A program made the translations under genes and the position numbers. The notes beneath the pieces are model-generated. The model worked only from the letters and a program-made list of their open reading frames with translations. It did no database searches and was not told the DNA's origin. From Streptomyces sp. HM190 (GTDB lineage Bacteria; Actinomycetota; Actinomycetes; Streptomycetales; Streptomycetaceae), in the NCBI RefSeq assembly GCF_009857135.1, contig NZ_CP047318.1, positions 5,146,001 to 5,210,000 of the forward strand: 64,000 nucleotides of DNA, read 5' to 3'. Of this stretch, positions 34,850 to 44,270 are shown one piece after another; position 1 is the stretch's first letter, and each line of letters begins with the position of its first letter.

Positions 34850-35803
34850 CTACTCCGACAACTCCCACACCGCGTACGCCAGCGCGTCCGCGTTCCGGTC
34901 CAGCGCCGTGTCGTTGATGTTGGACGTCGTGTCGCAGGACGAGTGGTAGCAGCGGTCGAACGCCTGGCCGGACGTACCGCCCCACTTGGCGGCCTGCGCG
35001 GCTGTCTTGGCGCGGCTCGCGCCCGTGAAGAGGCCGCCCACCGGCACGCCCGCGCTCTTGAACGGCGCGTGGTCGGAGCGGCCGTCGCCCTCGGTCTCTA
35101 TCTCCGTGGGGACGCCGATGCCCGCGAAGTAGTCCTTGAAGGTCTTCTCGATGGCGGGGTCGTCGTCGTAGACGAAGTACCCGGGGTTCGGCGACCCGAT
35201 CATGTCGAAGTTGAGGTAGCCGCTGATCCGGGCGCGGTTCGCCGAGGACAGGTTGTTGACGTAGTAGCGCGAGCCGACCAGGCCCAGCTCCTCCGCGCCC
35301 CACCAGGCGAACCGGAGGTGCTTGGTGGGCTGGTAGCCGGTGCGGGCCACGGTCAGCGCGGCCTCCAGCACGGCGGCGGAACCGGAGCCGTTGTCGTTGA
35401 TGCCGGCGCCGGAGGTGACGCTGTCGAGGTGCGAACCGGCCATGACGACCTGGTCGGTGTCGCCGCCGGGCCAGTCGGCGATGAGGTTGTAGCCGGTGCG
35501 GCCGCCGGACGTGAAGGACTGCACGGTCGTGGTGAATCCGGCGGCGTCCAGCTTGCCCTTCACGTAGTTCAGGGAGGCGGTGTAGCCGGCGCGGCCGTGG
35601 GCTCTGTTGCCGCCGTTGGCGGCGGCGATGGACTGGAACTGGGTGAGGTGGGCCTTGACGTTGGCGACGGGCAGGTCGGGCGCGGCGGCCACCGCCTCCG
35701 GGGCGGGGGCCGCCCCCGCTATGGACCCGCTGGTGAAGAGCGTGGCCGCCGCGACGGCGACGGCGGCAGCGGCACGCCCGGTGACTGGAACGGAGAGCTT
35801 CAT
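34850..35803 (-). CDS. Secreted M28-family zinc aminopeptidase
   Basis: About 317 residues, close to Streptomyces griseus aminopeptidase. A signal peptide (AAAAVAVAAATLFTSGSIAGA) is followed by the mature enzyme. The zinc ligands and catalytic Glu known for the family are all present: His in GSHLDSV, Asp in GINDNGSGS, Glu-Glu in AWWGAEELGLVG, Asp in NFDMIGSPN, His in GRSDHAPF. It removes N-terminal residues from peptides outside the cell. I chose the ATG at 35803, since the upstream in-frame start lies before a plausible GGAG. The C-terminus includes CYHSSCDT, a disulfide seen in the family. Confidence 0.95.
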   Translation of the reverse strand: MKLSVPVTGRAAAAVAVAAATLFTSGSIAGAAPAPEAVAAAPDLPVANVKAHLTQFQSIAAANGGNRAHGRAGYTASLNYVKGKLDAAGFTTTVQSFTSGGRTGYNLIADWPGGDTDQVVMAGSHLDSVTSGAGINDNGSGSAAVLEAALTVARTGYQPTKHLRFAWWGAEELGLVGSRYYVNNLSSANRARISGYLNFDMIGSPNPGYFVYDDDPAIEKTFKDYFAGIGVPTEIETEGDGRSDHAPFKSAGVPVGGLFTGASRAKTAAQAAKWGGTSGQAFDRCYHSSCDTTSNINDTALDRNADALAYAVWELSE

Positions 35804-36141
35804 GTGGGGTGCTCCGAATTCCAAGGGATCCGCGTGAACCGCTGTTGGCGTGTTCATGTCGAATCCGAGTGAATGAGGTGCCAGGATGGTGCGGGTGGGG
35901 CTGACTTTCCGTCAAGAGCGCTATTCGGCCACAGGTGTTCGCATGTCGGACTCGTCGGGCGAAGCCGCGACCGACGGCGAGGTGGGGCGGCCGGACCGTG
36001 CGACGGCGGGCCGCCGGTGCAGCGGCCCGCCGTGACGCCGAGGAGGTGCTGAGGGGGTACTGAGGGCGTGCTGAAGAGGCGCTGAAGAGGGGCGGATCAG
36101 GCGCGCGGCAGGTCCGGAGCGTACCGGTGGGAGCGCCCGCC
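35804..36141. other. Intergenic region between aminopeptidase and rarD
   Basis: 338 bp without a gene. It holds the aminopeptidase promoter on the minus strand, probably near 35850-35930, where the sequence is less GC-rich. A hairpin (36003-36033) follows on the rarD side. Confidence 0.5.
36003..36033 (-). terminator. Terminator-like hairpin downstream of rarD
   Basis: acggcgggccgc (36003-36014) and gcggcccgccgt (36022-36033) form a perfect 12-bp stem with a 7-nt loop, about 110 bp past the rarD stop. Confidence 0.65.
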
Positions 36142-37146
36142 TCAGCCCGCCGGCTTCGGGGCGACCGCCTCGGCCTCGGGTACGGCCTCCGGCACGGGCG
36201 CCGACAGGGCTGCCGGTGCGGGCTCCGGCTGAGCCTTCGCCGTACGCGCCCCGCCCCAGCGGCGGGCGGTCCGCAGCGCGTCCCACGTCAGCAGCGACAG
36301 CGCCAGCCACACCAGGGCGAAGCCCGCCCACCGCTCGGGCGGCATGGCCTCGCCGAAGTACAGCACCCCGAGCAGGAACTGGAACACCGGCGCCATGTAC
36401 TGCAGCAGCCCCAGCGTGGACAGCGGCACCCGGATCGCCGCCGCCCCGAAGCACACCAGCGGCAGCGCGGTCACCAGCCCGGTCGAGGCCAGCAGCAGGG
36501 CGTGCCCGGTGCCCTCGGTGCCGAAGGTGGACTGGCCGCGCGCGCCCAGCCACAGCAGATAGCCCAGCGCGGGCAGGAAGAGGATCACGGTCTCCGCGGC
36601 GAGCGACTCGATGCCGCCCAGGTTGACCTTCTTCTTCACCAGCCCGTACGTCGCGAACGAGAAGGCGAGGCAGAGGGAGATCCACGGCGGTCGTCCGTAG
36701 CCGACGGTCAGCACCAGGACGGCGGTGAAGCCGACGCCGACCGCCGCCCACTGCACGGGCCGCAACCGTTCCTTCAGGAGCAGGACACCCATGGCGATGG
36801 TGACGAGCGGGTTGATGAAGTACCCGAGGGAGGCCTCGACGACCTGGCCGTTGTTCACGGCCCAGATGTAGACGCCCCAGTTCACGGCGATCACCGCCGC
36901 CGCGACCGCGACCAGGGCGAGCTTGCGCGGCTGCCGCAGCAGCTCGCCGGCCCACGCCCAGCGCCGCAGCACCACCAGGGCGATCCCCACGAAGCCGAGG
37001 GACCACACCATCCGGTGGGCGAGGACCTCCACCGCGCCGGCGGGCTTGAGCAGGGGCCAGAACAGCGGGACGAGCCCCCACATCCCGTACGCCGCGAAGC
37101 CGTTCAGCAGACCTATCCGGTGTTCGCCCTTCGACTGCGCCGCCAC
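36142..37146 (-). CDS. rarD: EamA-family transporter RarD
   Basis: 334 residues with about ten membrane helices and two EamA repeats, e.g. LLNGFAAYGMWGLVPLFWPL, VWSLGFVGIALVVL, LALVAVAAAVIAVNWGVYIW and GFALVWLALSLLTWDAL. RarD proteins are metabolite exporters of unknown substrate, first linked to chloramphenicol sensitivity. NWGVYIWAVNNGQVVEASLGY is strongly conserved in the family. The GTG start at 37146 has AAGGAGG 4-6 bp upstream. The last about 35 residues are Pro/Ala/Glu-rich and unusual for the family. Confidence 0.93.
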   Translation of the reverse strand: MAAQSKGEHRIGLLNGFAAYGMWGLVPLFWPLLKPAGAVEVLAHRMVWSLGFVGIALVVLRRWAWAGELLRQPRKLALVAVAAAVIAVNWGVYIWAVNNGQVVEASLGYFINPLVTIAMGVLLLKERLRPVQWAAVGVGFTAVLVLTVGYGRPPWISLCLAFSFATYGLVKKKVNLGGIESLAAETVILFLPALGYLLWLGARGQSTFGTEGTGHALLLASTGLVTALPLVCFGAAAIRVPLSTLGLLQYMAPVFQFLLGVLYFGEAMPPERWAGFALVWLALSLLTWDALRTARRWGGARTAKAQPEPAPAALSAPVPEAVPEAEAVAPKPAG

Positions 37147-37207
37147 GGCCCCTCCTTCTCGACCGGCCGCGCCCCGCGGCCCAGGTCCCACGAAGGTAAC
37201 GCCGACG

Positions 37208-37257
37208 ACCCCCGGCTGTCATGCCCGTATCGCCATACGGTCATGACAGTCGGGGGT
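37208..37257 (-). terminator. Long hairpin downstream of the NmrA-family gene
   Basis: acccccggctgtcatg (37208-37223) pairs with catgacagtcgggggt (37242-37257) with one G-T wobble, and the inner ccgtat/atacgg bases extend the stem. It sits 18 bp past the stop of the gene at 37275-38129 and upstream of rarD. Confidence 0.8.
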
Positions 37258-37274
37258 GGCCGTCATGCGAGGGC

Positions 37275-38129
37275 TCAGCCCTTGAGTGCCGCCGCGATCG
37301 AGTCCGCGATCGGCGTGGTCGGGCGGCCGATCAGACGCGAGAGGTCACCGGAGGAGACGACCAGCTCGCCCTTCTCGATGGACGCGTCGACGCCCGCGAG
37401 GACCGCGGCGAACGGCTCGGGGAGACCGGCGCCGGTGAGGATGCCGGCGAAGGCGTCGACCGGGACGGCGTTGTTCGCTATCTCCTTGCCGGTCTGCCGG
37501 CTCAGCTCGGCCGCGTACTCGGCGAAGCTCCAGGCGGCGTCGCCACCCAGCTCGTACGTCTTGTTCTCGTGGCCCTCGCCGGTCAGCACGGCGACCGCGG
37601 CGGCCGCGTAGTCCGCGCGGGCGGCGGAGGAGACCCGGCCCTCACCGGCGGCGTGCGTGACGGCGTTGTACTCCAGCACCGGGCCGAGTTGCTCGGTGTA
37701 GTTCTCGTTGTACCAGCCGTTGCGCAGCAGCACGTACGGCAGACCGGAGGCGAGCAGCGCCTCCTCGGTGCCTCGGTGGTCGTCCGCGAGCGCCGCCGTC
37801 AGGCTGCCCGGCGCGCTGGTGTAGGCCAGGAGCGCGGCACCGGCGGCCTTGGCGGCGTCGATGACGACCTTGTGCTGCCCGACGCGGTCGTTGCCGACCT
37901 CGCTGCCGGAGATCAGCAGGACCTTGTCACCGGCGGAGATGACGCCGTCGAAGGTCTCGGGGGCGTTGTAGTCGGCCACGGCGATCCTCACGCCGCGCGC
38001 CGCGAGCCCGGCGGCCTTCTCCTCGTTGCGCACGACGGCGGTGATCTGCTCGGCCGGAACCTTCTCCAGCAGGCCCTCGACGACGAACGTGCCGAGGTGT
38101 CCGGTCGCTCCGGTGACGACGATGCTCAT
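37275..38129 (-). CDS. NmrA/QorB-type NAD(P)H-binding oxidoreductase
   Basis: 284 residues, cytoplasmic. The atypical SDR/NmrA N-terminus VVTGATGHLGTFVVEGLL carries the GxxGxxG nucleotide-binding motif. The length and LPYVLLRNGWYNENY match quinone oxidoreductase 2 (QorB/YtfG), which reduces quinones with NADPH. The ATG at 38129 has GGAGGAGTTT upstream. Homologous genes are often divergent from an HxlR-type repressor gene; none is adjacent here, but a repeat at 38190-38220 looks like its operator. Function as a thiol/quinone-stress enzyme is inferred from family. Confidence 0.9.
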   Translation of the reverse strand: MSIVVTGATGHLGTFVVEGLLEKVPAEQITAVVRNEEKAAGLAARGVRIAVADYNAPETFDGVISAGDKVLLISGSEVGNDRVGQHKVVIDAAKAAGAALLAYTSAPGSLTAALADDHRGTEEALLASGLPYVLLRNGWYNENYTEQLGPVLEYNAVTHAAGEGRVSSAARADYAAAAVAVLTGEGHENKTYELGGDAAWSFAEYAAELSRQTGKEIANNAVPVDAFAGILTGAGLPEPFAAVLAGVDASIEKGELVVSSGDLSRLIGRPTTPIADSIAAALKG

Positions 38130-38189
38130 GATGAAACTCCTCCAGGGGGGCGAGTGCGCCACTAACCCTAGGGAGTGCGCTAACTCTTC

Positions 38190-38220
38190 GAAAGTACCCA
38201 CTTTCAAGTAAGTACCCCCG
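38190..38220 (-). promoter_or_regulatory. Candidate HxlR-type operator upstream of the QorB-like gene
   Basis: gaaagtacccactttc (38190-38205) is a perfect 6-4-6 inverted repeat, followed by aagtaagtaccc. AGTAC-containing repeats upstream of QorB-like genes are typical sites of redox-sensing HxlR repressors. The assignment is by motif only. Confidence 0.45.
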
Positions 38221-38246
38221 GTGGAGTCCCGTCCGGCGAGATGCGG

Positions 38247-38287
38247 AGAGGCCCGGTCCGCGCGGCGAGCGTGCGGACCGGGCCTCT
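38247..38287 (-). terminator. Terminator of the korAB operon
   Basis: agaggcccggtccgc (38247-38261) and gcggaccgggcctct (38273-38287) form a perfect 15-bp stem with an 11-nt loop, 19 bp past the korB stop. Confidence 0.85.
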
Positions 38288-38305
38288 CTGCAGGTGCCTC
38301 GCGGG

Positions 38306-39398
<1,093 letters not shown>

Positions 39399-39406
<8 letters not shown>

Positions 39407-41336
39407 CGATGGCCTCCTTGAGAGCCGCGGCGAGCTGCTCCGCCTTGAACGGCATGCCGTTCACCTGGTTGTACGAGTGGGCGTCGACCAGGTACTTCGC
39501 CCGGATGAGCGTGGCGAGCTGCCCGAGGTTCATCTCGGGGATCACCACCTTGTCGTAACGCTGCAGCACGGTGCCCAGGTTCTTCGGGAAGGGGTTGATG
39601 TGCCGCAGGTGCGCCTGCGCGATCGACTCCCCGGCCGCCCGCAGCCGCCGCACCGCGGCGGTGATCGGACCGTAGGTGGACCCCCAGCCGAGCACCAGCG
39701 TCCGTGCCTCGTGCGGATCATCGACCTCGACGTCCGGGACGTCGATGCCGTCGATCTTGGCTTGTCGGGTGCGGACCATGAGGTCGTGGTTGGCGGGGTC
39801 GTAGGAGATGTTGCCGGTGCCGTCCTGTTTCTCGATGCCGCCGATGCGGTGTTCCAGGCCGGGGGTGCCGGGGACGGCCCAGGGGCGGGCGAGGGTGTGC
39901 GGGTCGCGTTTGTAGGGCCAGAACACCTCGGTGCCGTCGTCGAGGGTGTGGTTGGGGCCCTGGGCGAACTGGACGGTCAGGTCGGGCAGTTCGCCGGGTT
40001 CGGGGATGCGCCAGGGTTCGGAGCCGTTGGCGAGGTAGCCGTCGGAGAGCAGCAGGACCGGGGTGCGGTAGGTCAGGGCGATCCGGGCGGCCTCGATGGC
40101 GCTGTCGAAGCAGTCGGCGGGTGTTCTGGGGGCGAGGACGGGGACGGGGGCTTCGCCGTTGCGGCCGTACATGGCCTGGAGCAGGTCGGCCTGTTCGGTC
40201 TTGGTGGGCAGGCCGGTGGAGGGGCCGCCGCGCTGGATGTCGATGACCAGCAGCGGCAGTTCGAGGGAGACGGCGAGGCCGATGGTCTCGGATTTGAGGG
40301 CGACGCCGGGGCCGGAGGTGGTGGTGACGGCGAGGGAGCCGCCGAAGGCGGCGCCCAGGGCGGCGCCGATGCCGGCGATCTCGTCCTCGGCCTGGAAGGT
40401 GCGCACGCCGAAGTTCTTGTGGCGGCTGAGTTCGTGGAGGATGTCCGAGGCGGGGGTGATGGGGTAGGAGCCGAGGTAGAGCGGCAGGTCGGCCTGGTGG
40501 GAGGCGGCGATCAGTCCGTAGGACAGGGCGAGGTTGCCGGAGATGTTGCGGTAGAGGCCGGGGGGGAAGGCGGTGGCGGCGGGGGCGACCTCGTAGGAGA
40601 CGGCGAAGTCCTCGGTGGTCTCGCCGAAGTTCCAGCCGGCGCGGAAGGCGGCGATGTTCGCGGCGGCGATGTCGGGTTTCCTGGCGAACTTGGTCTTCAG
40701 GAACTTCTCGGTGCCTTCGGTGGGGCGGTGGTACATCCAGGACAGCAGGCCGAGCGCGAACATGTTCTTGCTGCGTTCGGCTTCCTTGCGGGTGAGGCCG
40801 TAGTCCTTGAGTGCCTCGACGGTGAGGGTGGTCAGGGGCACGGGGTGGACGTGGTAGGCGTCGAGGGTGCCGTCGTCCAGGGGGCTGGTGGTGTAGCCGA
40901 CCTTCTGCAGGGCGCGTCTGGTGAACTCGTCGGTGTTGACGATGATCTCGGCGCCGCGGGGGATGTCGGTGATGTTGGCTTTGAGGGCGGCGGGGTTCAT
41001 GGCGACCAGGACGTCGGGTGCGTCGCCGGGGGTGAGGATGTCGTGGTCGGCGAAGTGGAGCTGGAAGCTGGAGACGCCGGGCAGGGTGCCGGCGGGGGCG
41101 CGGATCTCGGCGGGGAAGTTCGGCAGGGTTGACAGGTCGTTGCCGAACGAGGCGGTCTCGGAGGTGAAACGGTCACCGGTGAGCTGCATACCGTCACCGG
41201 AATCACCCGCGAACCGAATGATCACCCGATCGAGGCGGCGGACGTCCTTGGTCCCCGCCGGTTTGCGCTGTTCCCCCAGTTCTCCGAGAACGGCCTCGTC
41301 GGCCTGCTCCGCTGGGCTGCTGACCTGGCTGGTCAC
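39399..41336 (-). CDS. korA: 2-oxoacid:ferredoxin oxidoreductase alpha subunit (KorA)
   Basis: 645 residues, with the gamma domain fused in front of the alpha domain: RVIIRFAGDSGDGMQLTGDRF opens the gamma part, YPITPASDILHELS opens the alpha part near residue 250, and TTSGPGVALKSETIGLA and QRGGPSTGLPTKTEQADL are family signatures. This actinobacterial type works without a NADH partner and needs ferredoxin. The GTG start at 41336 has GGGAGG 9 bp upstream; longer frames run into Arg/Pro-rich sequence. First gene of korAB. Confidence 0.95.
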
Positions 41337-41672
41337 TGAACTTGACCTCCCTTGAGGCGGCTGTCCGGGAACGACCGTTCCAGCGGCCCTCCCGAGACCA
41401 ACCCTACGTCGGTGCTGCGGACCTTCCCTTGACCGTTCGACTGTTCGACGCGCTATTTTCGGCCCTTCGCGGACCTCGCCCCACCCCACCCCGCACACCC
41501 GCTGAACTGCCACAGAAGACGCTCCCCCGGAAGCGGCGGTTCTAGTACTGACGGGTCGGGCGCGTCGCGGGTACAGGGGGCGGGCGGCTGGTGTTCGGGG
41601 GGTGACCGGGGGCGGTAGGGGACGGGCGGTGAGTGTAGGGGGCACCGCGCGCGACCGGTGCGGACGGCCCCG
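41337..41672. other. Intergenic region upstream of korA
   Basis: 336 bp without a gene between korA and the response-regulator stop. The korA promoter should lie here on the minus strand, perhaps around 41430-41470, where ctattttcgg interrupts the high GC. G-rich runs near 41570-41640 precede the response-regulator stop. Confidence 0.5.
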
Positions 41673-42344
41673 TCAGGAGTTCAGATACGTGAGGACCGCC
41701 AGTACACGCCGGTGGTCCCCCTCGCTCGGGGACAGCCCGAGCTTCAGGAAGATGTTGCTGACGTGCTTCTCGACGGCGCCGTCGCTCACCACCAGCTGCC
41801 GGGCGATCGCGGAGTTGGTGCGCCCCTCCGCCATCAGCCCCAGCACCTCGCGCTCCCTCGGGGTGAGCCCCGCCAGCACGTCCTGCTTGCGGCTGCGCCC
41901 GAGCAACTGCGCCACCACCTCCGGGTCGAGCGCCGTCCCCCCGCCGGCCACCCGCACCACCGCGTCGACGAACTCCCGCACGTCCGCCACCCGGTCCTTC
42001 AGCAGATAGCCGACGCCCCGGCTGGACCCGGCGAGCAGCTCGGTGGCGTACCGCTCCTCCACGTACTGCGACAGCACGAGCACCCCCACTCGCGGGTGCT
42101 GCTTGCGCAGTTGCACGGCCGCCCGGACGCCTTCGTCGGTATGGGTGGGCGGCATGCGCACATCGGCGACGACGACGTCGGGCAGCTCGCCCTGCGCCGC
42201 GAACTCCTCGATCGTCTTGATCAACGCGTTGCCGTCCCCGACCCCCGCGACGACCTCATGGCCACGGTCGGTCAACAGCCGGGTGAGGCCCTCCCGCAAC
42301 AGCACCGAATCCTCGGCGATGACCACCCGCACCTTGTCCTCCAT
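41673..42344 (-). CDS. NarL/LuxR-family response regulator
   Basis: 223 residues. The receiver domain has RVVIAEDS at the acidic pocket and the phosphorylated Asp in VVVADVRMPP, with the switch Ser/Thr in VLVLSQY and the Lys in LLKDR. The LuxR helix-turn-helix is LTPREREVLGLMAEGRTNSA with the following IARQLVVSDGAVEKHVSNIF. It should bind DNA as a dimer after phosphorylation by one of the two adjacent kinases. The ATG at 42344 follows a G-rich element. A 455-bp gap with repeats and hairpins separates it from the kinase gene, so it may have its own promoter. Confidence 0.93.
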   Translation of the reverse strand: MEDKVRVVIAEDSVLLREGLTRLLTDRGHEVVAGVGDGNALIKTIEEFAAQGELPDVVVADVRMPPTHTDEGVRAAVQLRKQHPRVGVLVLSQYVEERYATELLAGSSRGVGYLLKDRVADVREFVDAVVRVAGGGTALDPEVVAQLLGRSRKQDVLAGLTPREREVLGLMAEGRTNSAIARQLVVSDGAVEKHVSNIFLKLGLSPSEGDHRRVLAVLTYLNS

Positions 42345-42575
42345 GATCCCGTCCCCCCCCGCAGCACCGGAGCCGGCCCTCGTCCTGGCCGGCCCACCCG
42401 ACCGCCCCAGCATCCCAGCATCCCCGTCCCCCCACGCCACCCCGACACCCCCGGGCGGGACAACCCCGCCACCTCTTGGCCGGTTACCGCCGCCGCGACA
42501 CGGGCCGCACCACTTGGGGAACCGCCACCGGAAGCCCCGGAACGGACACCGGGACCCGGGGCGCACGGAGCGGAC

Positions 42576-42665
42576 ACCGTGCCGGTGCCTGATCGGTGAA
42601 CCGTGGCGGAGACGTGGCGAACCGTGCCGGTGCCTGATCGGTGAACCGTGGCGGAGACACGGCGA
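42576..42665. repeat. 45-bp tandem duplication
   Basis: 42576-42620 and 42621-42665 are identical except for two bases (gt versus ac near the end). The unit starts accgtgccggtgcctgatcg. Confidence 0.92.
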
Positions 42666-42670
42666 ACGGA

Positions 42671-42731
42671 CTCCGTGTCGCGGCCCCGCGACACGGAGCG
42701 GCGCGTCCGGAGTCCCCAGCTCCGGACGCGC
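42671..42731 (-). terminator. Two consecutive terminator hairpins after the kinase gene
   Basis: The first, 42671-42698, is a 13-bp stem (ctccgtgtcgcgg with ccgcgacacggag) and 2-nt loop. The second, 42701-42731, pairs gcgcgtccggag with ctccggacgcgc over a 7-nt loop. Both lie downstream of the kinase stop at 42800. Confidence 0.8.
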
Positions 42732-42799
42732 CCGCGGTGGTTCCGTTCCTCCCGCCGCCGGTCTCGTGCGACCTCCTGCCCCCGCGGCCGGGCCCCGCG

Positions 42800-44137
42800 T
42801 CACGCCCGCCAGGGCAGCTCCGCGGTGACGCGGGTGGGGCCGCCCGCCGGCGAGTCCACGACCAGTACCCCGTCGACGGCCCCCAGCCGTTCCGCCAGCC
42901 CGGCGAGCCCCGACCCCGCCCCCGCCTCGGCGCCGCCCATCCCGTCGTCGCATACCTGCAGCATCAGCCGCCCCTCTGCCTTCCACACGTCCACCACGGC
43001 CCGGGACGCGCCCGCGTGCTTGCTGACGTTCTGCAGCAGCTCGGACACCGTGAAGTAGACGATCCCCTCGATCGCCGGCACCGGCCGCGCGGGCAGATCC
43101 ACCTCCACCACCACCGGCACCGCGCACCGGGCGGCCACCGCCGACAGCGCCGCGTCCAGGCCCCGGTCGGTCAGCACCGCCGGATGGATGCCCCGCGCCA
43201 GATCCCGCAGCTCCCGCAGGGCCGTCTTCACCTCACCGTGCGCGGAGTCCACCATCCGCGCCGCCTCCTGCGGATCCTCGGTCAGCTTCTCGCGCGCCAC
43301 ACCCAGGTCCATCGCCAGCGCGACCAGCCGCGCCTGCGCGCCGTCGTGCAGGTCCCGCTCGATGCGCCGCAGATCGGCCGCGGCCGTGTCCACCACGACG
43401 CCCCGGTCCGACTCCAGCTCCACCACCCGCGCCCCCAGCCGGGACGGCCCGAGCAGCGCGGTCACCATCACCCGGTCCACCGTCGTCAGCCCTCGCACGA
43501 TCCACGGCGTGGCCATCGTGAACAGCAGCCCCACCAGCGCCGTCACGGTCACCTCGAACGCGTTGTCGAGGTACACGGCGTGCCCCTCGTCGCCGTACAG
43601 CTGCAGTCCGTCCTGCCCGACCCACATCGGGAAGACCCAGAACCACAGCGGATACGTCAGCATCGCCCACCCGTACGCCCAGAAGTTCAGGGCGACCACG
43701 AAGGAGAACAGCGACCACGGGAACTGCACCACCGCGTACAGCAGCTGCCGCCACGACGACCCGCTGCGCAGGACGGCACCCATCCACGCCAGCGCCCCCT
43801 GCTTGCGCACCAGCAGCGGCTCCGGCGCGGCCACCTCCACCCCGAGCAGCGCCCGCGCCCGCGCCCGCTCCATCGCGCCGAGCCCCCGGCACCCGGCGAG
43901 CCCCGCCGCCAGCACCGGTACCCCGAGGAACGTGACCAGCAGCCCCACCCCGACCGACAGCATCGTCACCGCGTACGTGAACATCAGCACGCCGATCGGG
44001 AAGCCGAGCATCACATAGCCGAACTCCCGCCAGCTGCGCCCCTCGAACGGCGCCCGCAGCCCTGCCGGCAGCCGATGCCGCCGCGCCACGGCCGAGTCGT
44101 CCCAGCCGTCGTACCCCTGCCCGTACGCGGATTCCAT
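42800..44137 (-). CDS. Sensor histidine kinase (NarL type), first of a pair
   Basis: About 445 residues. An N-terminal sensor region with several membrane segments (FGYVMLGFPIGVLMFTYAV, GVGLLVTFLGVPVLAAGL, QLLYAVVQFPWSLFSFVVAL, TVTALVGLLFTMATPWI) is followed by the HisKA_3 box RIERDLHDGAQARLVALAMD with the phosphorylated His, and an HATPase_c domain (ELLQNVSKHAG, CDDGMGG, GLAGLAERL). The ATG at 44137 has GGAG 8 bp upstream; a GTG 9 bp earlier has poor spacing. Paralogous to the kinase at 44271-45578 and the likely partner of the response regulator downstream. Confidence 0.93.
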   Translation of the reverse strand: MESAYGQGYDGWDDSAVARRHRLPAGLRAPFEGRSWREFGYVMLGFPIGVLMFTYAVTMLSVGVGLLVTFLGVPVLAAGLAGCRGLGAMERARARALLGVEVAAPEPLLVRKQGALAWMGAVLRSGSSWRQLLYAVVQFPWSLFSFVVALNFWAYGWAMLTYPLWFWVFPMWVGQDGLQLYGDEGHAVYLDNAFEVTVTALVGLLFTMATPWIVRGLTTVDRVMVTALLGPSRLGARVVELESDRGVVVDTAAADLRRIERDLHDGAQARLVALAMDLGVAREKLTEDPQEAARMVDSAHGEVKTALRELRDLARGIHPAVLTDRGLDAALSAVAARCAVPVVVEVDLPARPVPAIEGIVYFTVSELLQNVSKHAGASRAVVDVWKAEGRLMLQVCDDGMGGAEAGAGSGLAGLAERLGAVDGVLVVDSPAGGPTRVTAELPWRA

Positions 44138-44270
44138 AGCCGCCACTCCTCCTCACCCACACTCCGACCGGAGCGCGCCACGATCTGGCGTACTCCCACC
44201 CTCCTCGCCCCCGGCCCGGCGGACCATCCAGCCCGTCGGCGTCCGGTTCCGGGGGTTAACCCCACCCCGC

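Larger units (their letters stand above)
42345..42799. other. Repeat- and hairpin-rich gap between response regulator and kinase genes
   Basis: 455 bp with no gene. It contains a 45-bp tandem duplication (42576-42665), two perfect hairpins (42671-42698 and 42701-42731), and the response-regulator promoter region. Confidence 0.6.

Noticed and set aside
42345..43127. Upstream extension of the response regulator
   Set aside because: Overlaps hairpins, the 45-bp duplication and the kinase 3' end; the receiver domain begins at 42344.
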